Assembly: GCF_034044715.1 (NCBI RefSeq)
Contig: NZ_JAXCLW010000004.1
Span: 124,001 to 188,000, forward strand
Length of the DNA: 64,000 nucleotides
Source of the DNA: Dongia_B soli
GTDB lineage: Bacteria > Pseudomonadota > Alphaproteobacteria > Dongiales > Dongiaceae
Reading direction: 5' to 3'
The stretch's first letter is position 1; each line of letters begins with the position of its first letter. Positions 9,803 to 18,179 of the stretch are shown here, one piece after another. A program made the translations under genes and the position numbers. The notes below the pieces were generated by a model that saw only the letters and a program-made list of their open reading frames with translations, made no database searches and was not told where the DNA came from.

Positions 9803-10108
9803 GTGTTCAAGATTGACAGCAGCTGCGCCGATTTGGCCGCAGCTTATAAGAAGAATCCGCTGGATGCCTATCCCAGCCCTGCGCTGCAGAAGGTCCTGCA
9901 ACGGCTGCGCTGGGGTAATGCCCGGGGCCGTACCATCGTCGTCTGCACCATGCCTGCCCGGGAATGGCGCCTGGGCAAAATGGGCGAGCGCCGCGGTATG
10001 CCCGTCGAACTCGGCGGGCAAGCTTATAACCGCTATGAAGATGCACTTTGGGCTTGTTTTCGTGCCCGCTGGCGCGAGGTGTCCGGCGAGGATTGCCCCG
10101 TCGAATAG
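9803..10108 (+). CDS. small protein resembling the N,N-dimethylformamidase small subunit
   Basis: 101 aa from a GTG start, with GGGAGA just upstream. From memory of the DMFase small subunit, the segments KKNPLDAYPSPALQKVLQRLR, MPAREWRLGKMGERRGMP and the EDALWACFRARWREV tail line up with its NPF..PSP.LQRV, EREWD.YRI and EEAMHAVFLRRI blocks. DMFase is an alpha2beta2 enzyme of this small chain plus a ~760-aa catalytic chain. The next gene, 46 bases downstream, is the large-chain homologue, which supports the pairing. Without an alignment search this is a good inference rather than an identification. Confidence 0.6.
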   Translation: MFKIDSSCADLAAAYKKNPLDAYPSPALQKVLQRLRWGNARGRTIVVCTMPAREWRLGKMGERRGMPVELGGQAYNRYEDALWACFRARWREVSGEDCPVE

Positions 10109-10154
10109 CCGCACCGCCCTTCGCCCAATCACATACATCCTTCTAGGCTAGAAA

Positions 10155-12362
10155 ATGAGCAAGCTACCCAAGCGCCTTCTCGGCTATACCGACAAGGTCA
10201 GCGTTGCCCCCGGCGACAAAATCGACTTCAAAATCAGCTCTCCCCTGAGCGGCAAATACGATGCCCGGATCATACGCCTGATCTGCGGCGACGATTCCGA
10301 AGGCGGGCCGGGCCTCAAGGTCGACCCCGTTAAAACTTCGATCGACGGCAGCTATACCGCCCGCTGGCAGCCGATCCATCATGGTTCTTATGCGGTGATC
10401 GATAATGGCGGCGCTTTCGCCGCGAAAGCCATCACGCTCGATGTCATGATCTGGCCGACCCTGCCCGCGGATGGACGTGATCAGGCCTTGCTCGGCAATT
10501 TCGATGCGGCGACACAAAGCGGTTATGTGCTCTATATCGACGGCTCCGGCCATCTCAGCTTCCGGATCGGTGCGGCCGCGCCGGTTCGGCTGTCGACGAC
10601 GCTGCTATCGCGCCATTGGCATCATGTCGCGGTCAGTTTCGATAGCGCTTCCGGCAAGGTCGTCATGCATCAGCACCGTCTGATGGACTATCCCCGGGTG
10701 CAGCGCTCCGATACGGTCGAAGCGACGATCTCCGGCGCAAAAACCACCGGCGGCAGCCGTTTCCTGATTGCTGCCTGGTCCGACAAGGAAAATGCCGCCG
10801 CTCATTACAACGGCAAGATCGACAGCCCGCGCGTCATTGGCGCGGCGCTTGGCGTAGCGGCGCTTGCGGCACTTCGTCCGCATGATGCCCGAAAGCTCCC
10901 GGTCATCGCCGATTGGGATTTCTCTCGCGATATGTCGGGCATCGATATCCGCGACATTTCGGGGCAGGGCCATGATGGTCGGCTGGTTAATCTGCCGACA
11001 CGGGCGATGAAGGGATGGAATTGGGATGCGACCGAAATGAACTGGCGCCACAAGCCGGAACACTACGGCGCCATTCATTTCCATGACGACGATCTCTACG
11101 ATTGTGGCTGGGAAACTGATTTCACCCTGACAGTGCCGGCCGGCCTCAAGAGCGGTATCTATTGCGCCGAGCTTCGCCAAAAAGGACCGGATGGAGAGAT
11201 CGACGACATGATCCCCTTCTATGTCCGGCCGCCACGCGGCACCGCCAACGCACCGGTCGCCCTGCTCATTCCGACCGCCAGCTATCTCGCTTATTCCAAC
11301 CATCAGATGGCATCCAGCTGGAGCTTCGATGAATTGTCGAGCGGCAAGTTTGTGACCCTCTCCGCCGGCGATCGCTATCTGGAGGAAAACCACAGTTTCG
11401 GCCTGTCGACCTATGACAGCCATAATGACGGCAGCGGCGTCTGCTATTCCTCGCGCCTGCGACCGGTGCTGAATATGCGCCCCCGGGCGGAGCTATGGCA
11501 GTTCAATGCCGATACCCATATCACCGACTGGCTGGAAGCCCGCGGCATCGCTTATGACGTCATCACCGATGACGATATGGAAGCCGAAGGCCTCGACCTG
11601 CTGAAGAACTACCGCTGCGTCGTCACCGGCACCCATCCGGAATATTATACGACGAAGATGATGCAGACAGTGCGCGACTTTACCAATGAAGGCGGACGGC
11701 TGATTTACCTCGGTGCCAACGGCTTCTATTGGCGCGTCGCCTATCATGAGACCTTGCCGGGTGTCCTGGAACACCGCCGGGCCGAAGACGGCATGCGTGG
11801 CTGGATCTCCGAGGACGGAGAATACTATATGAACTTCAGCGGCGAGCTGGGCGGACTCTGGCGCCGCAACGGCCAGCCGCCTCAAGGTCTTGTCGGCACC
11901 GGCTTCGCGGCCCAGGGCTTCGATATCTCAAGCTGGTATGATCGCACCGCGGACAGCTTCGATCCGCGCGCTGCCTTCATCTTCGAAGGTGTCGGCAAGG
12001 ACGAGAAGATCGGCGATTTCGGCCTGATCGGCGGCGGCGCCGCCGGCTGGGAAATCGACCGCGCCGATGAGCTTTTGGGCACGCCGCCCCATACGCTGAT
12101 CGTCGCTGTCGCCTCGGAATTCCCGTCCAGCTATCACTGGGTGAAGGAAGAGTTCAATCATACACATTCGGCCATCGACGGCGAGAATTGCCCGATGGTC
12201 CGCTGCGACATGACCTTCTTCGAAACACCGAAAGGCGGAGCGGTCTTCTCGACCAGCTCGATCTCCTGGGCCGGCAGTCTGTTCCACAACAACTATGAGA
12301 ACAATGTCAGCCGCATCACCGAGAACGTGATCCGACGCTTCATCGATCCGAAGCCGCTGTAA
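10155..12362 (+). CDS. N,N-dimethylformamidase large (beta) subunit-like amidohydrolase
   Basis: 735 aa. The architecture reads as an N-terminal beta domain (1-90), a LamG/concanavalin-like domain (about 92-235, with RHWHHVAVSFD) and a large C-terminal domain with a glutamine-amidotransferase-like fold (about 300-735). This matches DMFase large subunits, which hydrolyse small N-substituted formamides with a mononuclear iron held by two Tyr and a carboxylate. Candidate ligands lie in THPEYYTTKM (~490-502) and FYWRVAYHETLPG (~522-535). The substrate is unknown and need not be dimethylformamide. No signal peptide is seen. Transcription should end at the hairpin just downstream. Confidence 0.75.
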   Translation: MSKLPKRLLGYTDKVSVAPGDKIDFKISSPLSGKYDARIIRLICGDDSEGGPGLKVDPVKTSIDGSYTARWQPIHHGSYAVIDNGGAFAAKAITLDVMIWPTLPADGRDQALLGNFDAATQSGYVLYIDGSGHLSFRIGAAAPVRLSTTLLSRHWHHVAVSFDSASGKVVMHQHRLMDYPRVQRSDTVEATISGAKTTGGSRFLIAAWSDKENAAAHYNGKIDSPRVIGAALGVAALAALRPHDARKLPVIADWDFSRDMSGIDIRDISGQGHDGRLVNLPTRAMKGWNWDATEMNWRHKPEHYGAIHFHDDDLYDCGWETDFTLTVPAGLKSGIYCAELRQKGPDGEIDDMIPFYVRPPRGTANAPVALLIPTASYLAYSNHQMASSWSFDELSSGKFVTLSAGDRYLEENHSFGLSTYDSHNDGSGVCYSSRLRPVLNMRPRAELWQFNADTHITDWLEARGIAYDVITDDDMEAEGLDLLKNYRCVVTGTHPEYYTTKMMQTVRDFTNEGGRLIYLGANGFYWRVAYHETLPGVLEHRRAEDGMRGWISEDGEYYMNFSGELGGLWRRNGQPPQGLVGTGFAAQGFDISSWYDRTADSFDPRAAFIFEGVGKDEKIGDFGLIGGGAAGWEIDRADELLGTPPHTLIVAVASEFPSSYHWVKEEFNHTHSAIDGENCPMVRCDMTFFETPKGGAVFSTSSISWAGSLFHNNYENNVSRITENVIRRFIDPKPL

Positions 12363-12384
12363 CAGCTCACATACGGGCCAACAA

Positions 12385-12424
12385 AAAGGCGCAGGTACCG
12401 GTGCGATACCTGCGCCTTTCTCTT
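12385..12424. terminator. bidirectional intrinsic terminator
   Basis: A perfect 13-bp stem, AAAGGCGCAGGTA (12385-12397) and TACCTGCGCCTTT (12407-12419), with a 9-base loop. It has T-rich sequence on the right and A-rich sequence on the left. It sits between the converging DMFase-like operon and the HisD-family gene and should stop both. Confidence 0.85.
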
Positions 12425-12432
12425 TACCCCGG

Positions 12433-13770
12433 TCAGCCGTTCTTGCGCATCAACCGCTCGCGGATATCGGAGACGGCATTGGCATGGGCATCGAAGCCCT
12501 CGTAATCGGCCAGCGCTTTGGCCGGCTTCGCCATGATGGGATAACCTTTCGGCGTCACATAGGCGAGTGAAGTCCGCTTCAGGTAATCGAAGACCGAGAG
12601 CGGTGACGCCGTCCGGGCGGCACCGGATGTCGGCAGAATGGCATTCGGCCCCAGCACATAATTGCCCAGGGTATTCGGTGTATGGGCACCAAGCAGGATT
12701 TCTCCGGCATTGCGGATCTTGCCGAGATGCTCAAACGGCTCCTCGGCATGGATCAGCATATGTTCGGGCGCATAATCATTGACGAAATCGTAGGCCGCTT
12801 GCAGATCGCCGGTCAGCACGATGCCGCCACGCTTGCCCGACAAGACTTCGGTGCAATAGGCGACACGCGTCGCCGACATCTCCGCAAAGAATTGCGGGAT
12901 CGCCGTCAAGGCCGCCTCCGCCACCGCGCGCGAATTGGTCACCAGGAAGGCGGAGGAATCCGGCCCGTGCTCGGCCTCGATCAGCAGGTCCAGCGCCGCG
13001 ACACGGCCATCGGCCGTTTCGTCGGCCAAGACGATGGATTCCGACGGGCCGGCGACGAAACCTGGATCGATCAGGTCGCTGAGCAGACGCTTCGCTGCAA
13101 CGCCATATGAATTGCTGGGACCGACGATCTTATGCATCTTCGGCACCGTGGCCGTGCCATAGGCGACGGCGGCGATCGCCTGGGCGCCGCCGACCAGATA
13201 GACTTCCTCGACACCGGAAATGCGCGCGGCAACCAGGGTGGCGGCATCGGCTTTGCCATCCGGGCCCGGCGGCGTCAGCATCACCAGGTGCGGCACGCCC
13301 GCAACCAGGGCGGGGATCAGCGACATCGTCACCATGCTGGGGAAAGAGCCCTTCCCGCGCGGCACATAGCAGGCGCAGGAATCGATCGCATTCCACCTTT
13401 CGCCCGTCAGCACGCCTGGCTGGATTTCTTTCATCCACATATCTTCCGGCATCTGCGCCTGGTGATAGCGTTGGATATTGTCCGCGGCGAATTCGAGCGC
13501 CTTGATCACCTCAGGCGAGACGGCTTGATAGGCGGCATCGATGTCCGCCGTGCTTACCTTGAGCGAGGCCGCAGAGAAGCTGGCTGGCGCCTTGTCGAAT
13601 TGCTGGGCGAACCGCACCAGGGCGGCATCGCCTTCCTGCCGCACGGCGTCGAGGATCGGCTTCACCCGCTCCAGATAAACGGAGAGATCCTCCTCGGCGC
13701 GCACCAGCAGGGCGCTGCGCTCGGCCGGTGTCAGGCGGCTCAGTTCATGCAGGGCGATGGGGCGGGACAT
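12433..13770 (-). CDS. histidinol dehydrogenase-family zinc/NAD dehydrogenase (HisD paralogue)
   Basis: 445 aa, with the full HisD fold: VGGAQAIAAVAYGT, GPSNSYG, GPSESIVLAD, EAEHGPDSS, YAPEHM and a C-terminal DAHANAV. The catalytic Glu-His pair (E336, H337) and two zinc-site His (H268, H429) are kept. Compared with E. coli HisD from memory, the Gln zinc ligand is Glu (E265), the Asp ligand is Asn (N370) and substrate-site His367 is Ala (A377). No other his genes are nearby. I infer a dehydrogenase of another amino or hydroxy substrate, like the HisD paralogues acting on sulfopropanediol, rather than histidine biosynthesis. GAGGTAG precedes the start. Confidence 0.8.
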   Translation of the reverse strand: MSRPIALHELSRLTPAERSALLVRAEEDLSVYLERVKPILDAVRQEGDAALVRFAQQFDKAPASFSAASLKVSTADIDAAYQAVSPEVIKALEFAADNIQRYHQAQMPEDMWMKEIQPGVLTGERWNAIDSCACYVPRGKGSFPSMVTMSLIPALVAGVPHLVMLTPPGPDGKADAATLVAARISGVEEVYLVGGAQAIAAVAYGTATVPKMHKIVGPSNSYGVAAKRLLSDLIDPGFVAGPSESIVLADETADGRVAALDLLIEAEHGPDSSAFLVTNSRAVAEAALTAIPQFFAEMSATRVAYCTEVLSGKRGGIVLTGDLQAAYDFVNDYAPEHMLIHAEEPFEHLGKIRNAGEILLGAHTPNTLGNYVLGPNAILPTSGAARTASPLSVFDYLKRTSLAYVTPKGYPIMAKPAKALADYEGFDAHANAVSDIRERLMRKNG

Positions 13771-13905
13771 TGATCTACCTCAGCTCAGGTCCAATTCATT
13801 CGGCCGATCAGATAACAGCTCAGGACGTCGATTGCCAGCGCGGCCAACAACCGCACCTCAATTCCCTACCGAACTTAAGTGAATTGACTGAGGTCTGCGA
13901 TCAGG

Positions 13906-14409
13906 TCAGTTTTCCAGCCAGATCTGCTGGTTGTCGTAAAAGGCTTCATCACAATTCGCCCCCGCGCCGCCTCGGTCCATGACAAGGAAATCGGTGCTGC
14001 GTTCCAAGGCGATCAGCGGATGGTGCCAGACACCTCTGGCGTAGTTGACACCCTGTCCGGGTACGGTGCGGAAACAGCGAAAATCCTCCCTGGCAGGCGC
14101 TTCGCCAGGGAGTGCCACAACCACGAGGAATGAGCAGGGTTGCAGCGGGACAAAAGCCTGGCTGCCGCGCGGGTGCCTTTCCATGATGCGCAGCCGCAGC
14201 GGCAGCGGCCTCGGCTCCGCGCGGACGATGCCCAGTATCGGCCGGCCACCATCGTCCAGAACATCGATCGTGGCCAGATCGTGATACCGCTCCGCCCAGC
14301 CTTGATTGATGGTGAAATGGCTCTTCGCCTCAGCCACCTGGATGACATCGCCGAAAGGCGCAAAAGCCTCTTTCGTCAATGCCTCCGTCCTCAGCCTGTG
14401 CAGTTCCAT
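13906..14409 (-). CDS. allA: ureidoglycolate lyase (AllA family)
   Basis: 167 aa. It splits ureidoglycolate to glyoxylate and urea at the end of allantoin catabolism. The family hallmark GQGVNYARGVWHHPL (cupin metal/substrate region) and CSFLVVVALPGEAP are clear, as is the EAFAPFGDVI opening. I start at the ATG at 14409 (MELHRL), which matches the family; an in-frame ATG 36 bases upstream gives an unconserved extension. No other purine-degradation genes are in the window; the nearest same-strand neighbour is the HisD paralogue, 135 bases downstream. Confidence 0.87.
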   Translation of the reverse strand: MELHRLRTEALTKEAFAPFGDVIQVAEAKSHFTINQGWAERYHDLATIDVLDDGGRPILGIVRAEPRPLPLRLRIMERHPRGSQAFVPLQPCSFLVVVALPGEAPAREDFRCFRTVPGQGVNYARGVWHHPLIALERSTDFLVMDRGGAGANCDEAFYDNQQIWLEN

Positions 14410-14518
14410 TGATCCATCCACAATGCTGCGCAATATCCTGGACAAGACTATGCACCAAGGAAAATCACGGCTGAACAGCTTTTTTCTGCCATCAGGCCCC
14501 TTAGGATATGCGGCCGTG

Positions 14519-15008
14519 TCAGAAATAGGCGATCAGCCGGGCTCTGCAAACGATGGCCAGCCAAAAATGATCGGCAGAAATGCGGTTACCTTCGCTCCTA
14601 GCGGCGCATCCCCATGCCAGTTCGCGAGACCCGCCACGCACCGGTATGAGCGACCGTGATATTGAGGAGGGCCAAGGCAATCAACAGCACTTTGATTTGG
14701 AAGGCGGGATTGCGCACGACATGCGCCGCATCGGCGCTGAATAACAAAAAGCCCATGCAGATCGCCAGAAGGAAACCGCCGCGTGCCATCGGCAAGATCA
14801 GCTTGGCCATCGGCCGTATCCCGACCGACTGCCCCAAACCCAGCAGCCGCAGGTCGAGCGCAATGATCGAGCCGACCAGGATGACGAAGCCGATGATATC
14901 CAGGATCTCTGCCGCCGGATACAGTGTTGGCGATGTCCGCATCAAGTGACCTAAGGTACTTTCCTGCAACGCGTGGAAGATCGGCCAAACCGCGTGTTCC
15001 TCCATCAC
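14519..15008 (-). pseudogene. DUF6644-like inner-membrane protein, interrupted by two frameshifts
   Basis: The first open frame (15008 to 14598) encodes 136 aa with four hydrophobic segments, including LDIIGFVILVGSIIALDLR and MARGGFLLAICMGFLLF, but ends without the last membrane helix. Adding one base at the GGG run (14630-14632) continues into GLANWHGDAPLGAKVTAFL, and one more at the T5 run (14563-14567) gives FWLAIVCRARLIAYF and a stop at 14519. The rebuilt protein is ~162 aa with five helices, as expected for this family. Role unknown. It lies directly behind the similarly broken DUF6152 gene. These could be true mutations or sequencing errors. Confidence 0.7.
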
Positions 15009-15013
15009 CTTTC

Positions 15014-15384
15014 CTAGCGCAACTCGTAGCGTTTATCGTCCAGGATGATGTATTCGATGCGAGCCTCCTCCGGATTTGATTGATGCGGGTAACCATAGAC
15101 CGTGCAGGTCTTGCCCGACGCGATCATCTCCGGTGTGATGCCGCGATTAAGCATGCGCGATGGCGGGGCCAACACAAAAGGCCAATGCTTGCCATTCGCA
15201 TTCATATCGATTTCGCAATCTGGGTTCTGGAAAGAGGACGTCTCTATCTGCCCTGTCAGGGTGAAAGGGCGACTGGTGTCATAGCCGCCCCAACCATGAT
15301 GCGCCGAAGTGGCTTTTTTGATAACGCCATACCGGGCAAAACGATCGCGCTGAAGGTAAGGATTCGCCGTCGTGTCATGACCAT
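15014..15384 (-). pseudogene. DUF6152-family periplasmic protein with a frameshift at an A6 run
   Basis: The ATG at 15384 has a strong GAGGAGGT site 6 bases upstream and encodes a signal peptide (MTRRRILTFSAIVLPGMALS), but that frame stops after ~40 residues. The mature part lies in the -1 frame: HHGWGGYDTSRPFTLTGQ, PDCEIDMNANGKHW and a C-terminal YIILDDKRYELR, typical of DUF6152. The switch point is the run of six A (15314-15319 on the minus strand), which in the signal-peptide frame reads A_AAA_AAG. One added A, or a -1 slip, joins the parts into 123 aa. Function unknown. Confidence 0.7.
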
Positions 15385-15435
15385 CGGGACACCTCCTCGA
15401 CAGGCGTCAATCCGACACGCCTGGGGGTGCCATGA

Positions 15436-16950
15436 CTAGCTGGTCAAGAACATCCGATAGGCCGGATTGTCCGTCTCCTCCTCATAGGGATAACCAAGCT
15501 GACCCATGCGCTCGATAAATCGCTGCCGATCATTCGCCGGCACCTGCAGACCAACCAGGACACGGCCATAATCCGCGCCGTGATTGCGATAATGGAAAAG
15601 CGTGATATTCCAGGCGGAGCCGACCCCGTCGAGAAAGCGCAATAATGCGCCAGGGCGTTCCGGAAATTCACAGCGCAGGATCACCTCGTCGCGCAAGGCG
15701 GCGGCCCGACCGCCAACCATGTAACGGACATGCAGTTTCGCCGTTTCGTTGGCGCTGATATCCAGAACGCCATAGCCGAGCTTTCTCAGTTGCTCGATCA
15801 CGTCTGCCTTCTCGCTATTGGCATCCCGCAGCTTCAAGCCGACGAAGACATGCGCTTCCGCTCCGGCCGCGTAGCGGTAGTTGAATTCTGAGATAATCCG
15901 ATTGCCCAAAGTATGAATGAACTCACGGTAGCTGCCTTGTCTTTCGGGAATTGTCACACCGAGCAAAATCTCGCGGGCTTCGCCCACCTCCGCCCGTTCC
16001 GCCACATGGCGCAGTCGGTCGAAATTCATATTGGCACCGCTATTGACGGCAACCAGCGTGCCGTTACGTGTCGAATGCTGCGCGGCATAGGCCTTCAGGC
16101 CGGCAAGCGAGAGCGCCCCGGCCGGTTCGGCAATAACGCGGATGTCCTCGAAGATATCTTTGACGGCGGCACAGATTTCATCAGTATTTGCGACCAACAC
16201 ACCATCCAGCAGATCCTTGCAAAGCCGATATGTCTCCGCACCCGCCTGACGCACCGCAACGCCATCGGCGAAGAGCCCGACGCGATCGAGCACCACGCGC
16301 TGGCCGGTTTCCAGCGCCGCTTTCATGGATGCCGCATCCACCGGCTCGACGCCGATGACCTTGGTCTCGGGCCGCAGGAATTTGACATAGGAGGCAATAC
16401 CGGCGGCCAGCCCGCCGCCGCCGATCGGGACAAAGATCGCCTCGATCGGATCCGGGTATTGATGCAAAATCTCCATCCCAACGGTGCCCTGGCCGGCAAT
16501 GACGTCGACGTCGTCATAGGGGTGGATGAAGGTCAGGCCCTGTTCCCGCTCCAGCCTCCGGGCATACTCATAGGCTTCGTCGAAGGTGTCCCCCTGCAGC
16601 ACGACCTTGCCGCCCCAATGCCGCACGGCGTCGATCTTGATCTGCGGCGTGGTGACCGGCATGACGACCGTTGCCGTCAAGCCCAGGCGCTGCGCTGACA
16701 GGGCGACGCCCTGGGCGTGGTTGCCGGCGGAGGCGCAAATGACCCCTGCCTCTCGCGCCTGCGGCGTCAGGCGGGCGATCCGGTTATAGGCCCCCCGGAT
16801 CTTGAACGAGAAAATCGGCTGCAAATCCTCCCGCTTCAGCAACGCCGTGCAGCCGAGCCGATGGCTCAGGCGCGTCATGCGGTCGAGCGGCGTTTGCACC
16901 GCCACATCATAAACCCGCGCATCCAAAATCCGTCGAACGTAGTCCGTCAC
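15436..16950 (-). CDS. ilvA: threonine ammonia-lyase, biosynthetic
   Basis: About 504 aa, the length of biosynthetic IlvA. It is a PLP enzyme that converts threonine to 2-oxobutyrate for isoleucine. The catalytic domain shows the PLP-lysine motif SFKIRGAY, the ASAGNHAQGVA loop and the glycine-rich phosphate loop PIGGGGLAAG. Two C-terminal ACT-like regulatory segments follow (EFPERPGALLRFL; the end reads YPYEEETDNPAYRMF), so isoleucine feedback is expected. I place the start at the GTG at 16950, which has GAGG upstream and aligns with E. coli IlvA; the frame is open to an ATG at 17067, which would add 39 unconserved residues. Confidence 0.93.
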   Translation of the reverse strand: MTDYVRRILDARVYDVAVQTPLDRMTRLSHRLGCTALLKREDLQPIFSFKIRGAYNRIARLTPQAREAGVICASAGNHAQGVALSAQRLGLTATVVMPVTTPQIKIDAVRHWGGKVVLQGDTFDEAYEYARRLEREQGLTFIHPYDDVDVIAGQGTVGMEILHQYPDPIEAIFVPIGGGGLAAGIASYVKFLRPETKVIGVEPVDAASMKAALETGQRVVLDRVGLFADGVAVRQAGAETYRLCKDLLDGVLVANTDEICAAVKDIFEDIRVIAEPAGALSLAGLKAYAAQHSTRNGTLVAVNSGANMNFDRLRHVAERAEVGEAREILLGVTIPERQGSYREFIHTLGNRIISEFNYRYAAGAEAHVFVGLKLRDANSEKADVIEQLRKLGYGVLDISANETAKLHVRYMVGGRAAALRDEVILRCEFPERPGALLRFLDGVGSAWNITLFHYRNHGADYGRVLVGLQVPANDRQRFIERMGQLGYPYEEETDNPAYRMFLTS

Positions 16951-17067
16951 CTTATACCTCAATCCTAGCTTGGGATTTTCAGCCGCATCCAAGACCCGCG
17001 GCACATTGCCGTTATGGTTCAATCGTAACAGAGGGCAGCATATTAGGGAGAATTTCCTTGTACTCAA

Positions 17068-17510
17068 GCCGCTCCATCCGGTGTTGGACCGCTGATTCCG
17101 CCCTCACGAAGCACACGATATAGCCTGTCTCGCTCTACTTGAGGGCGAGGTCCATAAGCGGGGTTATTAGAGGATTGATGTCTCTCTTTGCCTATTCATG
17201 AAAGACGACGATGCTGTATAGGAGGGCGATCCGAAATAGGAAATCTTGCGATAGCGTGCGCCTCTATAGCATCGCCGGGCTTACTCATCACCGCGATGCA
17301 TCTCAGGTTGAGGAACAACAGCTATGAACAGATTCTTGTCTATCGTTGCGTTTTCCATCTATGCCGCAACCAGCGCGCCACGTAATATCGCTCCACAACT
17401 GCTTATGACTGCAACCGCTGGGACGGTTATGCGCTGGAGGTCCGAAGCATCGCTTCGTACCCAAGCAGGTAATTGAATTACATTTTCGATCTGCCGTTGG
17501 GGGTTACGAC
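17068..17510. other. intergenic region upstream of the exopolysaccharide locus
   Basis: About 440 bases between the ilvA gene and the first exopolysaccharide gene, on the 5' side of both. It contains only short unconvincing open frames and no hairpin with a T run. It must hold promoters for both directions, but I could not pick them out with confidence. Confidence 0.4.
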
Positions 17511-18158
17511 ATGACGAGAGCCCTGACCAAACGAGACAGGGGCGGTAATACGGATGCAATGACCTTGGATGGCATCGTCCGTGAAGTTCAATCCCTTCCC
17601 CGACAAGCCAATAACAATATGGTCGGCTTTATCGCCGCCAGATCCGGTGAAGGTGTATCCACCGTTGCATCGCTGTATGCACGCTCGGTGGCAGACAATC
17701 ATGGACATACGGTCTTGAAGGTCCGCCTGGACGAAAGCGACACCGAACCTTCCGCGGATGATCCCACCTTACTTCAATGCGCGTTGAAGGAGGCCCGGCG
17801 CGACGATGCGATTTATGAAAGCGATCATCCGTTCATTTACGAAACGTCGCTTGCATCTATCGCGGACAGTTCGCGCAAGATCATCCAGTGCTTGTCTGAC
17901 GATCATTTCTGGAACGATCTCAGATCGCAATTCGACACGATCGTCTTTGACCTACCGGCCATAGCGAGGACACGTCTTCCTCTGGCCATCGCGCCCTATC
18001 TTGATGGCGTAATTCTCGTCGTCCAGGCAGAAGCGTCGCGCGAGCCTGTTGTGCGGAATCTGATCGATGGATTGAGCCGCGCCAAGATCCTCGGTTGCGT
18101 CATGAATCGACGGCGGCATCATATCCCCAAGTTCATCTACCGTGCACTTTTTGGATGA
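17511..18158 (+). CDS. CpsD/CapB-like P-loop protein with defective Walker A
   Basis: 215 aa. The fold resembles the cytoplasmic bacterial tyrosine kinase domain that partners Wzz/GumC proteins: GFIAARSGEGVSTVA (39-53) in the P-loop place, FDTIVFDLPAI as Walker B, and DGVILVVQAEASREPVV. The P-loop Lys is Val49, and no Tyr-rich C-terminal tail is present, so ATP-dependent autophosphorylation is doubtful. I infer a regulatory or scaffold partner for the GumC-like protein 11 kb downstream. The ATG at 17511 follows a GGGGG stretch; ATG 17559 is an alternative. Confidence 0.7.
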   Translation: MTRALTKRDRGGNTDAMTLDGIVREVQSLPRQANNNMVGFIAARSGEGVSTVASLYARSVADNHGHTVLKVRLDESDTEPSADDPTLLQCALKEARRDDAIYESDHPFIYETSLASIADSSRKIIQCLSDDHFWNDLRSQFDTIVFDLPAIARTRLPLAIAPYLDGVILVVQAEASREPVVRNLIDGLSRAKILGCVMNRRRHHIPKFIYRALFG

Positions 18159-18179
18159 CAGTCTGCATCTGGTATCCGC

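Noticed and set aside
12433..13770. Naming the gene hisD as a histidine biosynthesis enzyme
   Set aside because: Zinc-ligand and substrate residues differ and no his genes are nearby.
14533..15096. A 187-codon minus-strand frame overlapping the DUF6644 gene
   Set aside because: Only its C-terminal third makes sense, as the continuation of the DUF6644 protein after a frameshift; the rest is out-of-frame translation.
15310..15325. Programmed frameshifting as the main explanation for the DUF6152 gene
   Set aside because: Two more same-sign frameshifts in the next gene, at non-slippery G3 and T5 runs, make decay or sequence error more likely; kept only as a testable alternative.
17188..17385. 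Small 65-codon plus-strand frame before the exopolysaccharide genes
   Set aside because: No ribosome site, no signal or domain, and Cys/Arg-rich composition unlike the neighbouring proteins.
17511..18158. Calling the first exopolysaccharide gene an active tyrosine kinase
   Set aside because: The P-loop Lys is missing and there is no Tyr cluster, so only the fold is claimed.
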